A DNA stretch of 64,000 bases from an uncultured Tenacibaculum sp. (lineage in GTDB: Bacteria; Bacteroidota; Bacteroidia; Flavobacteriales; Flavobacteriaceae). Position 1 is the stretch's first letter. The number at the start of each line of letters is the position of its first letter. The notes under the pieces are model-generated. The model was not told the origin of the DNA. It searched no databases and was given only the letters and a program-made list of their open reading frames with translations. Of this stretch, positions 55,569 to 64,000 are shown piece after piece. The stretch covers positions 186,001 through 250,000 of the forward strand of contig NZ_CANMMT010000001.1 in NCBI RefSeq assembly GCF_947499065.1. Reading direction: 5' to 3'. The translations under genes were made by a program, and so were the position numbers.

Positions 55569-55594
55569 AAAGCCATACAACTAAGTATGACTTT
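55569..55594 (-). terminator. Probable terminator of thiL
   Basis: Arms 55569-55578 and 55585-55594 pair over 10 bp with one mismatch and a 6-nt loop. On the minus strand a long T run follows. Confidence 0.6.
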
Positions 55595-55615
55595 TTATAT
55601 TTTGATTTAACTTTT

Positions 55616-56662
55616 TTACTCATCAAAAGAATTCCATCCTTGGGCTTTCAAATCCATTTCTTGATTTGCCCTTGTAACTAACTTCATTCCTTGATTTTCC
55701 TCTGTCATATGTCCTATAACAGAAAAGTTAGGATTCCCTTTTATTTTATCAAATTCTGAGATTGGAACTGTAAATAACAATTCATAATCTTCTCCTCCAC
55801 TTAAAGCAATCATAGTACTATCCATGTTAAATTCTTCTGAAGTAGATATCACCTGAGGGTCTAATGGTAATTTATCTTCATAAATCTTACACCCCAATTT
55901 ACTTTGCTTACAAATATGCATAATCTCCGAAGAAAGTCCATCAGAAATATCAATCATAGCTGTTGGTTTTACCTCAAGCTCTTTTAATAACTCAGGTACA
56001 TCTTTACGAGCTTCTGGTTTTAATTGACGTTCTATTAAATAGGTATAATTATCCAAATCAGGTTGATTTTGAGGGTTTACCTGAAATACTTGCTTTTCTC
56101 TTTCTAAAATCTGTAAACCAAGATATGCTCCTCCTAAATCACCAGAAACAACTATTAAATCAGTTTCTTTAGCTCCACTTCTGTATACTACATCTTCTTT
56201 TTTTGCTGATCCTATTGCTGTAACAGAAATTAGCATTCCTTTAGTTGATGATGTTGTGTCTCCTCCTATCAAATCTACTTTATAAGTATCACATGCTAAT
56301 TTTATACCCGCATATAATTCTTCTACTGCTTCTAATGGAAACCTATTAGAAATTGCAATTGATACAGTTATTTGCTCAGCTACTCCATTCATTGCATACA
56401 CATCAGATAAGTTAACCATTACTGCTTTATATCCTAAATGCTTCAAAGGCATATAACTTAAATCAAAATGCACACCTTCTATAAGTAAATCAGTCGTTAT
56501 TAACGTTTCTTTACCTGTTTGACTTATAACTGCTGCATCATCTCCTATACCTTTTTGAGTTGAAGAATTATATAACTTAAAATGCCCTGTTAAATGGTTA
56601 ATTAATCCAAACTCTCCTAGTTTAGACAATGAAGTTCTCTCTTGATTTTTATCTTCTAACAT
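55616..56662 (-). CDS. thiL: Thiamine-monophosphate kinase
   Basis: ThiL phosphorylates thiamine monophosphate to the active diphosphate. The 348-residue enzyme has GIGDDAAVI, TTDLLIEGVHFDL, GGDTTSSTKGM and AMIDISDGLSSEIMHI, with C-terminal LSGGEDYELLFTV. An ATG 12 codons upstream (56698) is in frame but would run through the TATCTTTG promoter box, so MLEDKNQERTSL at 56662 is chosen. Length is typical. No TPP riboswitch is seen upstream. Confidence 0.94.
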   Translation of the reverse strand: MLEDKNQERTSLSKLGEFGLINHLTGHFKLYNSSTQKGIGDDAAVISQTGKETLITTDLLIEGVHFDLSYMPLKHLGYKAVMVNLSDVYAMNGVAEQITVSIAISNRFPLEAVEELYAGIKLACDTYKVDLIGGDTTSSTKGMLISVTAIGSAKKEDVVYRSGAKETDLIVVSGDLGGAYLGLQILEREKQVFQVNPQNQPDLDNYTYLIERQLKPEARKDVPELLKELEVKPTAMIDISDGLSSEIMHICKQSKLGCKIYEDKLPLDPQVISTSEEFNMDSTMIALSGGEDYELLFTVPISEFDKIKGNPNFSVIGHMTEENQGMKLVTRANQEMDLKAQGWNSFDE

Positions 56663-56666
56663 GCTG

Positions 56667-56674
56667 CAAAGATA
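56667..56674 (-). promoter_or_regulatory. -7 box directly before thiL
   Basis: TATCTTTG on the minus strand is an exact TAnnTTTG match and ends 4 nt before the thiL ATG. It decides against the longer start and implies a leaderless or nearly leaderless message. Confidence 0.5.
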
Positions 56675-56801
56675 ACAACTAGTAACTAAAAAAAACATTA
56701 TAAATTAGTAACCTAATTTAAAATATTCATAGGGTTTAACTGTTTATAAATGTTTTATAATTAGTTAATTATTTATTTTAGTGTTTTAAAAGCTCCCGAA
56801 T

Positions 56802-58022
56802 ATGATAAAATACAGAACTTTACTTAGCCTAATCTCATTCTCTTTTTTAATTTCTTGTTCTTCAAGTGATACACCTCCAGCACAACCGCAACCTGACCCT
56901 ACTAATATAGTAAAATGTACAGGTGGTAAAGCTGGAATATATCCTTGTAGTGGTTATGATTTACTTTTAACTCTTCCTTTGGATACTTTTGATGCTACGA
57001 AAGGAAATGATTCATGGGGATGGACTGACACAACTACCAACAAAGAATACGCAATTATGTGTTTAAATAACGGAACTGCATTTGTAGATATTTCAGATAC
57101 AGATAACCCTGTTTATCTAGGTAAACTACCAACAGCAACAGTGAGCAGTTCGTGGAGAGATGTTAAAGTATATAAAGACCATGCATTTATTGTTAGTGAA
57201 GCATCTAATCATGGAATGCAAGTTTTCGATTTAACGCGATTACGAAATATAACTAATACTCCTACTACTTTTACAGCAGATACACATTTTACAGAATTTG
57301 GTAGCGCACACAACATGGTTATTAATGAAAATTCTGGTTATGCTTATCCTGTTGGAACAAGTAAAACAGGAACTTACAAAGGGGGTCCCTTGTTTATAAA
57401 CATACAAGACCCTAAAAACCCAAAAAGCGAAGGTGGATGGGGAATGGACAACTACAGCCACGATGCACAAGTTGTTACTTATAATGGCCCAGACACCGAT
57501 TATACTGGAAAAGAAATTTTAATAGGGAGCAATGAAAATGAAGTAGTTATTGTAGATATAAGTAACAAAGCAAATCCAAAGAATATTTCAAAAATATCTT
57601 ATCCTAATGTTGGCTATACGCATCAAGGATGGTTTACAGAAAATCAAAAACACTTTATTTTAGGAGATGAATTAGATGAACAAAACTTTGGAAATAAAAC
57701 AAAGACTATTATTTTTGACTTTACTGATTTAGACAATCCAAAACTAGACTTTATATATACTGGATTAACCGAAGCTATAGATCATAATGGCTATGTAAAA
57801 AACAATACATTTTATTTAGCAAATTACACTGCTGGTGTACGTTTTATAGATATTTCAAATATCAATGGTAAAACGATAACTGAAACTGGTTATTTTGACA
57901 CTTATCCAGACAATGATGGGGCTAGTTTTAATGGTGTATGGAATGTGTACCCTTATTTTAAAAGTGGAAAAATTTTAGTAAGTGATATTAATAGAGGATT
58001 ATTCATCATCAAAAAACAATAA
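56802..58022 (+). CDS. Choice-of-anchor B / LVIVD-repeat lipoprotein
   Basis: The 406-residue protein has a lipobox LISC (Cys at about residue 19), a Pro-rich spacer and LVIVD-type propeller repeats (AFVDISDTDNPVYLGKL, LFINIQDPKNPKSEGG, VIVDISNKANPKNI and VRFIDISNINGK). Histidine motifs SAHNMVINE, NYSHDAQVV, YTHQGWF and IDHNGYV recur at the blade tops, as in the choice-of-anchor B family (TIGR04312). It is lipid-anchored and probably on the outer surface. It is first of four genes ending in the di-haem peroxidase; the next ATG is immediate (1 bp). Confidence 0.87.
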   Translation: MIKYRTLLSLISFSFLISCSSSDTPPAQPQPDPTNIVKCTGGKAGIYPCSGYDLLLTLPLDTFDATKGNDSWGWTDTTTNKEYAIMCLNNGTAFVDISDTDNPVYLGKLPTATVSSSWRDVKVYKDHAFIVSEASNHGMQVFDLTRLRNITNTPTTFTADTHFTEFGSAHNMVINENSGYAYPVGTSKTGTYKGGPLFINIQDPKNPKSEGGWGMDNYSHDAQVVTYNGPDTDYTGKEILIGSNENEVVIVDISNKANPKNISKISYPNVGYTHQGWFTENQKHFILGDELDEQNFGNKTKTIIFDFTDLDNPKLDFIYTGLTEAIDHNGYVKNNTFYLANYTAGVRFIDISNINGKTITETGYFDTYPDNDGASFNGVWNVYPYFKSGKILVSDINRGLFIIKKQ

Positions 58023-59351
58023 ATGTTAAAAAGACTTTCAATTTTTTTATTTATTACTCTTGCAATTGTAGGCTGTAGCAATGATGATGGTATTAGCTTA
58101 TCTAACCCTATAAAAGCATTGCAAGTAGATTTTATAAAAACTTATGGAGGAACCAGAAATGAAAGCGGAAGAAGTGTTGTGCAAACTTCAGACAACGGCT
58201 ATGCTGTTTTAGGTTACACTCAAAGTATTGATGGAGATGTTTCTACTACCAAAACCACCGTTCAATATGATTATTGGCTTTTAAAGTTTGATAAGGATGA
58301 TAAATTACAATGGCAAAAAAACTATGGTGGCTCTAAAGACGATAGAGCATATCAAATTATTGAAACGAGTGATAAAGGATTTGCTATTATAGGATTTAAT
58401 AAAAGCGCTGACGGAGATTTAACTACCAATGAAGGTTTTGAAGATGTTTGGATATTAAAACTAGATGCTACTGGAAATATTACATGGAAAACCACTACTG
58501 GTTTTTCTGGAACAGATCAAGGATTTAGTATAATACAGACTAGTGATGGTGGTTATTTTGTTGGAAGTATTTTAGACGTAACAGCTTCAGGAGGACAAGG
58601 AAACTCTAAGTTTGCAGCAAAACATGCTGGAGGCGATTATTGGGGTATAAAACTAAATTCATCTGGTAATATTGAATGGCGAAAATACTTTGGTGGTCAA
58701 AATACAGATACTTGTTATGGTGTCGTAGAAACAACAGATGGCTATATAATGATAGGATCATCAGATAGTATAGATGTTGATATCAAAAACAACAAAGGTT
58801 CATACGATTTTTGGATTGTTAAAATTGATAAAACTGGTAAACTCGTTTGGGAAAAATCTCTAGGAGGTGATCAAATTGATGAAGCAAGAGGTATTGCTGC
58901 AACAAACGATGGTAATTTTATTATCATTGGAGATAGTCGAAGCAATAATAAAGATGTAACTAAAAACAATGGAGGTGCAGATGTTTGGGCAACTAAAATT
59001 GACACCAAAGGAAACATCATTTGGCAAAAAAATTACGGAGGTTCAAGTTTTGACGTTGGTCGTTCTATTCATAAAACATCAGATAATGGATTTATTATTT
59101 CTGGAAGTTCGAGAAGTTCCGATAATGGAATTGTAAATAAAGGACAAAACGATGCTTGGATTCTTAAAATAGATGCAAATGGAAACCAACAATGGCAAAA
59201 AACAATTGGAGGTTCTGAAATAGATTTTTGTTACGATGCTGTAGAACTCTCAAACGGAAGTATTATTGCGGTAGGCGAAAGTAGTAGCAACAACCAAGAC
59301 ATAAAAACAAACAAAGGTTTTTCAGACCTATTAATCATAAAATTAAAATAA
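58023..59351 (+). CDS. Seven-repeat beta-propeller lipoprotein
   Basis: The 442-residue protein has a lipobox IVGC (Cys18) and seven repeats of about 55-60 residues. Each has a GG-x-x-x-D turn, an IxxTxDGGFxIxG strand and a DxWIxKID-xxGN-xxWQK strand. This predicts a seven-bladed propeller on the cell surface. No enzyme motif is visible. It is packed between the LVIVD and MbnP-like genes (0 and 3 bp). Confidence 0.82.
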   Translation: MLKRLSIFLFITLAIVGCSNDDGISLSNPIKALQVDFIKTYGGTRNESGRSVVQTSDNGYAVLGYTQSIDGDVSTTKTTVQYDYWLLKFDKDDKLQWQKNYGGSKDDRAYQIIETSDKGFAIIGFNKSADGDLTTNEGFEDVWILKLDATGNITWKTTTGFSGTDQGFSIIQTSDGGYFVGSILDVTASGGQGNSKFAAKHAGGDYWGIKLNSSGNIEWRKYFGGQNTDTCYGVVETTDGYIMIGSSDSIDVDIKNNKGSYDFWIVKIDKTGKLVWEKSLGGDQIDEARGIAATNDGNFIIIGDSRSNNKDVTKNNGGADVWATKIDTKGNIIWQKNYGGSSFDVGRSIHKTSDNGFIISGSSRSSDNGIVNKGQNDAWILKIDANGNQQWQKTIGGSEIDFCYDAVELSNGSIIAVGESSSNNQDIKTNKGFSDLLIIKLK

Positions 59352-59354
59352 AAA

Positions 59355-60122
59355 ATGAAAAAATATTTAACCCTCTTTTTAAGCTTATTACTTTTATCTT
59401 GTAGTTCAGATAGTGATGAACTTATAAAAGAAGTTACTCTTAAGCTAAACTTTACACAAAACTGGGATGGAACTGCTATTGAAAAATCAGATTTAAGTAG
59501 CTTTGAATTCACCAACAAAGCTGGTACTAAGTTAACTATAGATAGGTTAAGATATTTAATTTCAAGAATAACTTTAACTGATGGAAATCAAAAAGCAACG
59601 GTTTTCGATGGTTATAAACTAATTGACCTTAGTAAAAGTGATGAGTTAATTCATACGCTACCTCAAAAAATATCTGAAGGGTCGTATAAATTAGCCATTA
59701 CATTTGGTTTTAATAATGACGATAACAAAGATGGGGTTTATCAAGATTTAAACACAGTTTCTTGGGGAGTTCCTACAATGTTAGGTGGAGGTTATCACTT
59801 CATGCAAATGGACGGAAAATACATTAATAAAAGTGGTGTTCAATCTAACTTCAATTATCATGCTATTAAAGCTGTAGATAATACTGACCCTACAAACTTA
59901 AAGTTTGAAGACACTTTTTTCACTGTAGAATTAGGTACAATATTAATTACAAATAATGCTACAATAGAGATTAGGATGAATGTTGCTGAATGGTTTAAAA
60001 ACCCTAATGAATGGGACTTAAATACATTAAACACTATGTTAATGCCTAATTTTGATGCTCAAAAACTAATGGCTGCTAATGGAAAAAGTGGTGTATTTAG
60101 TCTAGGGAATATCTCGCAATAG
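59355..60122 (+). CDS. MbnP-like lipoprotein
   Basis: The 255-residue protein has a lipobox LLSC (Cys16) and the MbnP pattern: VTLKLNFTQNWDGTAI, LRYLISRITLTDG, ITFGFNNDDNKDG, SWGVPTMLGGGYHFMQMDGKY and NYHAIKAV. MbnP binds copper after its partner MbnH oxidises a Trp to kynurenine in methanotrophs. The only Trp in the central motif here is SWGVP; the modified residue is not established. The di-haem peroxidase gene starts 7 bp downstream. Confidence 0.85.
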   Translation: MKKYLTLFLSLLLLSCSSDSDELIKEVTLKLNFTQNWDGTAIEKSDLSSFEFTNKAGTKLTIDRLRYLISRITLTDGNQKATVFDGYKLIDLSKSDELIHTLPQKISEGSYKLAITFGFNNDDNKDGVYQDLNTVSWGVPTMLGGGYHFMQMDGKYINKSGVQSNFNYHAIKAVDNTDPTNLKFEDTFFTVELGTILITNNATIEIRMNVAEWFKNPNEWDLNTLNTMLMPNFDAQKLMAANGKSGVFSLGNISQ

Positions 60123-60129
60123 ATTATTA

Positions 60130-61188
60130 ATGATAAAAAAAAGTATATATATCGTATTCCTTCTTCTTTTAATGAATTGCTCATCAAAAGAAGAAGATGT
60201 ATATACTCCGAAACCAACTACTTTAAAGGTACCTGAACTTTTTCAACAAAAAATAATTGCCCCAGTTATACCTTCAAACAACCCATTAACAGAAGAAGGT
60301 ATTGCATTAGGTAAAAAACTATTTTTTGATAAAATTTTATCTAAAAACAATACACAATCGTGTGCAACATGCCATGATCCAAAAAGAGCTTTTACCGATG
60401 AAACTCGATTTAGTGATGGTGTTGATGGAAATTTAGGAACTCGTAATTCCATGCCTCTTTTCAATTTAGCATGGAATTTTGATGAACGTTTTGCTTGGGA
60501 CGGAAAAGAATTAAGTTTAGAAAGACAAGCCTTAGAACCAGTTCGTAATCCTATAGAAATGCACAGTAAATGGACTGATGTAGCACAAAGGATTCAAAAC
60601 CATGCTGAATACCCTACATTATTCAAACAAGCCTTTGGAAATGTTAAAATAGATTCCACATTAATAACCAAAGCACTTGCTCAATTTGAAAGAACTCTAA
60701 TTTCTGGAGACTCTAAATTCGATCAATTTCTATTAGGTAAAGCACAGCTAACCCCAGAAGAAAAAAATGGCTTTGATGTCTTTATGGATGAAACTCGTGG
60801 AGATTGTTTTCATTGTCATGGTAGTAATAATAACCCTTTATGGACCGATAATAAATTTCATAATAATGGCTTGAATGCTACTTTTACAGATTTAGGTCTG
60901 GGTAAAGTTACGGGTGATCCAAACGACAATGGTAAATTTAGAACCCCTTCTTTAAGAAATTTAAAATTTACAGCTCCTTATATGCATGATGGTAGGTTTG
61001 CTACAATAGAAGAAGTTATTGAACACTATTCAACAGGATTAAAAGCTTCTCCAACAATTGATCCTTTGATGAAAAAAGTGAATCAAGGAGGTGTAAATAT
61101 TTCCAATAAAGACAAAGCTGACTTAAAAGCTTTTTTACTTACTCTTACAGACAATAACTTTGTCAATAATCCAGATTTCCAAGAATAA
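60130..61188 (+). CDS. MbnH/MauG-like di-haem cytochrome c peroxidase, lipoprotein
   Basis: The 352-residue protein has a lipoprotein-like N-terminus (LLLMNC, Cys17) and two c-type haem sites, C78-A-T-C81-H82 and C226-F-H-C229-H230. Also visible are NLGTRNSMPLFN, ALAQFERTLISG, KFRTPSLRNLKFTAPYMHDGRF and TIEEVIEHY, as in CcpA/MauG/MbnH proteins. Paired with MbnP it would oxidise its protein partner rather than simply detoxify peroxide (inference). It is the last gene of the four-gene operon. Confidence 0.9.
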   Translation: MIKKSIYIVFLLLLMNCSSKEEDVYTPKPTTLKVPELFQQKIIAPVIPSNNPLTEEGIALGKKLFFDKILSKNNTQSCATCHDPKRAFTDETRFSDGVDGNLGTRNSMPLFNLAWNFDERFAWDGKELSLERQALEPVRNPIEMHSKWTDVAQRIQNHAEYPTLFKQAFGNVKIDSTLITKALAQFERTLISGDSKFDQFLLGKAQLTPEEKNGFDVFMDETRGDCFHCHGSNNNPLWTDNKFHNNGLNATFTDLGLGKVTGDPNDNGKFRTPSLRNLKFTAPYMHDGRFATIEEVIEHYSTGLKASPTIDPLMKKVNQGGVNISNKDKADLKAFLLTLTDNNFVNNPDFQE

Positions 61189-61256
61189 TCGAGAAAATTA
61201 ATAACTCTATTTAAAAACACAATGAAAGGTTGTGCAAATAAGTGAGACTTAAATTG

Positions 61257-61264
61257 TATATTTG
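61257..61264 (+). promoter_or_regulatory. -7 box of the suf operon
   Basis: TATATTTG matches TAnnTTTG and lies 30 bp before sufA. A TTG at 61230-61232 is 24 bp further upstream, looser than the usual spacing. Confidence 0.5.
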
Positions 61265-61294
61265 CAAACTATTTAGAGTTAATCCACTTATACA

Positions 61295-61624
61295 ATGATA
61301 AAAGTTTCAGACACAGCTAAAAAGAAAGTCATTGAACTAATGACAGACGACGGATTTAACGCTACAACCGATTTTGTTCGTGTTGGGGTAAAAAGTGGTG
61401 GTTGTTCAGGGTTATCATACGATTTAACCTTTGATAAAAACACCCAAGAAAATGATAAAATTTTTGAAGAAAACGATGTAAGAATTGTTGTTGACAAAAA
61501 AAGTTTTTTATACCTAGTCGGAACTACCTTAGAGTATTCTGGAGGATTAAATGGAAAAGGATTTGTTTTTAACAATCCAAATGCAAACCGTACATGTGGT
61601 TGCGGTGAAAGTTTTTCTTTATAA
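61295..61624 (+). CDS. sufA: SufA/IscA-type iron-sulfur assembly protein
   Basis: The 109-residue A-type carrier has the three conserved cysteines: SGGCSGLSY (residue about 38) and the C-terminal CGCGESF. It receives Fe-S clusters from the SUF scaffold and delivers them to targets. It is first in the operon, 15 bp before sufB. Confidence 0.94.
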   Translation: MIKVSDTAKKKVIELMTDDGFNATTDFVRVGVKSGGCSGLSYDLTFDKNTQENDKIFEENDVRIVVDKKSFLYLVGTTLEYSGGLNGKGFVFNNPNANRTCGCGESFSL

Positions 61625-61639
61625 CATTACAACTCAATC

Positions 61640-63088
61640 ATGAGCAAGTATACCGAAGACGATTTAAGAGAAGAGTTAAAAACCAAAGAATATGAATATG
61701 GTTTTTATACAGATATAGAAAGTGAAACCTTTGCTAAAGGGTTAAACGAAGATGTGGTTCGTGCTATTTCAAAAAAGAAAAACGAACCAGAATGGATGAC
61801 TGAATGGCGTTTAGAAGCCTTTAGAGTTTGGCAACAAATGGAAGAGCCAGAATGGGCTAATGTACAGTACGAAAAGCCAAACTTTCAAGAAATCGCTTAT
61901 TATTCAGCACCAAAACAAAAACCTAAATTAAATTCTTTAGACGAAGTTGACCCAGAAATGTTGGCAACTTTTGAAAAATTAGGAATTTCTTTAGATGAAC
62001 AAAAACGTTTGGCTAACGTTGCTGTTGATATTGTAATGGACTCTGTTTCTGTTGCAACAACTTTTAAAGAAACTTTAGCTGAGAAAGGAATTATTTTTAT
62101 GCCAATCTCAGAAGCAATACAAGAGCATCCTGAATTAGTTAAAAAATATATAGGTTCTGTAGTTCCAACAACAGATAACTTTTATGCAGCATTAAATTCA
62201 GCAGTTTTTTCTGATGGATCATTCTGTTATATTCCAAAAGGAGTTCGTTGTCCAATGGAATTATCTACTTATTTTAGAATTAACGAAGGTGGTACAGGGC
62301 AATTTGAAAGAACTTTAGTAGTAGCTGATAAAGGAAGTTATGTTTCTTACTTAGAAGGATGTACTGCACCTCAACGTGATGAAAATCAATTACACGCAGC
62401 CGTTGTTGAATTAATCGCAATGGATGATGCTGAAATTAAATACTCTACAGTACAAAACTGGTTCCCAGGTGATGCTGAAGGTAAAGGAGGAGTTTTCAAC
62501 TTTGTAACTAAAAGAGGTATTTGCGAAACCAATGCTAAAATTTCTTGGACACAAGTAGAAACTGGATCTGCAGTAACATGGAAATACCCAAGTTGTGTAT
62601 TAAAAGGAAATAATTCTGTAGGGGAGTTTTACTCAATTGCAGTAACTAATAATCACCAACAAGCAGATACTGGAACAAAAATGATTCACTTAGGAAAAAA
62701 CACTAAGTCAACCATTATTTCAAAAGGTATATCTGCAGGAAAATCACAAAACAGCTACCGTGGATTAGTACAAATTAATTCAAGAGCTGAAAATGCACGT
62801 AACTTCTCTCAATGTGATTCTTTATTAATGGGTAATGAGTGTGGAGCACATACATTCCCTTATATAGAAGCGAAAAATAAATCGGCACAAATAGAGCACG
62901 AGGCTACTACAAGTAAAATTGGTGAAGATCAATTATTTTATTGTAACCAACGTGGAATTGATACCGAAAAAGCAATAGCATTAATTGTAAACGGATTTAG
63001 TAAAGAAGTATTAAATAAGTTACCAATGGAATTTGCTGTTGAAGCACAAAAATTATTAGAAATTAGTTTAGAAGGAAGTGTAGGTTAA
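61640..63088 (+). CDS. sufB: Fe-S cluster assembly scaffold SufB
   Basis: The 482-residue protein has the SufBD core: [87 protein letters not shown] and the conserved Cys in SQCDSLLMG. With SufC and SufD it builds clusters from cysteine sulfur. Length matches the family. Confidence 0.96.
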   Translation: MSKYTEDDLREELKTKEYEYGFYTDIESETFAKGLNEDVVRAISKKKNEPEWMTEWRLEAFRVWQQMEEPEWANVQYEKPNFQEIAYYSAPKQKPKLNSLDEVDPEMLATFEKLGISLDEQKRLANVAVDIVMDSVSVATTFKETLAEKGIIFMPISEAIQEHPELVKKYIGSVVPTTDNFYAALNSAVFSDGSFCYIPKGVRCPMELSTYFRINEGGTGQFERTLVVADKGSYVSYLEGCTAPQRDENQLHAAVVELIAMDDAEIKYSTVQNWFPGDAEGKGGVFNFVTKRGICETNAKISWTQVETGSAVTWKYPSCVLKGNNSVGEFYSIAVTNNHQQADTGTKMIHLGKNTKSTIISKGISAGKSQNSYRGLVQINSRAENARNFSQCDSLLMGNECGAHTFPYIEAKNKSAQIEHEATTSKIGEDQLFYCNQRGIDTEKAIALIVNGFSKEVLNKLPMEFAVEAQKLLEISLEGSVG

Positions 63089-63191
63089 AATTTAATTGAT
63101 TTTAACCACTAAGTTAAGTTGTTATTTAACACAACTTTACCCAAAACAAAATAAAAAAACACGTAGCAATAGCTAACATAACATAAGAACA

Positions 63192-63944
63192 ATGTTAAAA
63201 ATAGAAAACTTACACGCACAGGTAGAAGACAAAGACATTCTAAAAGGAATTAATTTAGAAGTTAAAGCTGGAGAGGTACATGCTATCATGGGACCAAATG
63301 GTGCAGGAAAAAGTACTTTATCATCTGTAATTGCAGGTAATGAAAATTATGAAGTTACTTCTGGAAACATCGAGTTAGAAGGTGAAGATATTAGCGAATT
63401 AGCTCCTGAAGAAAGAGCGCATGCAGGAGTATTTTTATCATTCCAATATCCAGTAGAAATTCCTGGTGTTACTGTAACTAACTTTATTAAAACAGCTATT
63501 AACGAATCTCGTAAAGCACAAGGTTTAGAAGAAATGCCTGCGAAAGACATGCTAAAAAAGATTCGTGAAAAATCTGAATTATTAGAAATTGATAGAAAAT
63601 TCTTATCTCGTTCTTTAAATGAAGGTTTTTCTGGAGGAGAGAAGAAACGTAATGAAATTTTCCAAATGGCTATGTTAGAGCCTAAATTAGCAATCTTAGA
63701 TGAAACAGATTCTGGTTTAGATATCGATGCATTACGTATTGTTGCTAATGGTGTAAACAAATTAAAATCTGAAAACAACGCAGTTGTAGTTATTACACAC
63801 TACCAACGTTTATTAGATTATATAGTTCCTGATTATGTACACGTTTTACATGATGGTAAAATTGTAAAAACAGGTGACGCTTCTTTAGCTTTAAAGCTTG
63901 AAGAAAAAGGATACGATTGGATTAAAGAAGAGGTAAACTCATAA
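63192..63944 (+). CDS. sufC: SufC ATPase
   Basis: The 250-residue ABC-type ATPase has Walker A GPNGAGKST, Q-loop FQYPVEIPG, signature LNEGFSGGEKKRNEI and Walker B LAILDETDSGLDID. It drives conformational change in the SufBC2D complex. The gap to sufB is 103 bp with no terminator seen. Confidence 0.96.
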   Translation: MLKIENLHAQVEDKDILKGINLEVKAGEVHAIMGPNGAGKSTLSSVIAGNENYEVTSGNIELEGEDISELAPEERAHAGVFLSFQYPVEIPGVTVTNFIKTAINESRKAQGLEEMPAKDMLKKIREKSELLEIDRKFLSRSLNEGFSGGEKKRNEIFQMAMLEPKLAILDETDSGLDIDALRIVANGVNKLKSENNAVVVITHYQRLLDYIVPDYVHVLHDGKIVKTGDASLALKLEEKGYDWIKEEVNS

Positions 63945-63973
63945 TTAGTTGGATTCAACTAAACATTGAAAGA

Positions 63974-64000
63974 ATGGAGTTAAAAGAGAAATTATTATCA
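63974..64000 (+). CDS. sufD: SufD, first 9 codons only (cut by window edge)
   Basis: An ATG at 63974 opens MELKEKLLS, which resembles SufD N-termini of the group. Its place 29 bp after sufC fits the sufB-sufC-sufD order. The remainder is outside the window. Confidence 0.7.

Noticed and set aside
55616..56662. TPP riboswitch at thiL
   Set aside because: The promoter box lies 4 nt before the start codon, leaving no leader for a riboswitch.

Overview
The window is low-G+C bacterial DNA from a Bacteroidota chromosome, most likely a marine member of the Flavobacteriaceae (Tenacibaculum/Polaribacter-like; genus is inference). Support comes from Bacteroidota-type promoters (TAnnTTTG at -7), signal peptides ending in SQ/AQ/GQ, many Cys lipoproteins, a PorE-like OmpA protein, DUF2911/DUF4230/DUF4097/MbnP-type families, and the operon order DUF177-rpmF-fabH-accB-accC. 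I see no tRNA, rRNA, insertion sequence, prophage or CRISPR array.

Region 1 (1-10428, minus) is one reading frame that runs off the left edge: the first 3476 codons of a giant secreted adhesin. It has a signal peptide, about 13 PKD/Ig-like modules, a SprB-type repeat, an Ig-like module, then 21 tandem copies of a 98-residue Ig-like repeat. Every copy is exactly 294 bp and the array continues outside the window. It is the most unusual structure here. A 420-bp non-coding stretch follows.

Region 2 (10.8-20.9 kb) is housekeeping: ribE and pdxA (divergent), DUF177-rpmF-fabH-accB-accC, a DUF2911 protein, waaA (Kdo transferase), a two-gene YeeE/YedE sulfur-transport pair, a DUF4230 protein and lspA.

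Region 3 (20.9-27.3 kb) holds a LytS/LytTR two-component pair, divergent from a serine hydrolase and an ABC exporter, then a DUF4097-like secreted protein.

Region 4 (27.4-39.8 kb) holds a DksA-like protein with a degenerate zinc finger; ileS, encoding a long IleRS with the swapped GxHH signature; a PorE-like envelope protein; a TerB-DnaJ protein; bacilliredoxin; umuC-umuD; an Lrp regulator; a HupE-like membrane protein; a dCMP deaminase and a C-terminal processing protease.

Region 5 (39.9-52.6 kb) is rich in regulation and envelope genes. It has an ECF sigma/zf-HC2-HEAT anti-sigma/two DUF4097 operon, a transglutaminase-like lipoprotein, a YCII/ECF42-type sigma/VOC set, and MOSC, GH3, M23 and beta-barrel genes. 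A second ECF sigma operon ends in a Lys-rich Spy-like protein, and a lipoprotein gene follows.

Region 6 (52.7-56.7 kb) holds yicC-gmk-nadD, a BON-LysM protein and thiL. Region 7 (56.8-61.2 kb) is a tight four-gene surface operon: an LVIVD lipoprotein, a seven-repeat propeller lipoprotein, an MbnP-like lipoprotein and an MbnH/MauG-like di-haem peroxidase, probably for copper or redox handling. Region 8 (61.3-64.0 kb) is sufA-sufB-sufC and the first codons of sufD.
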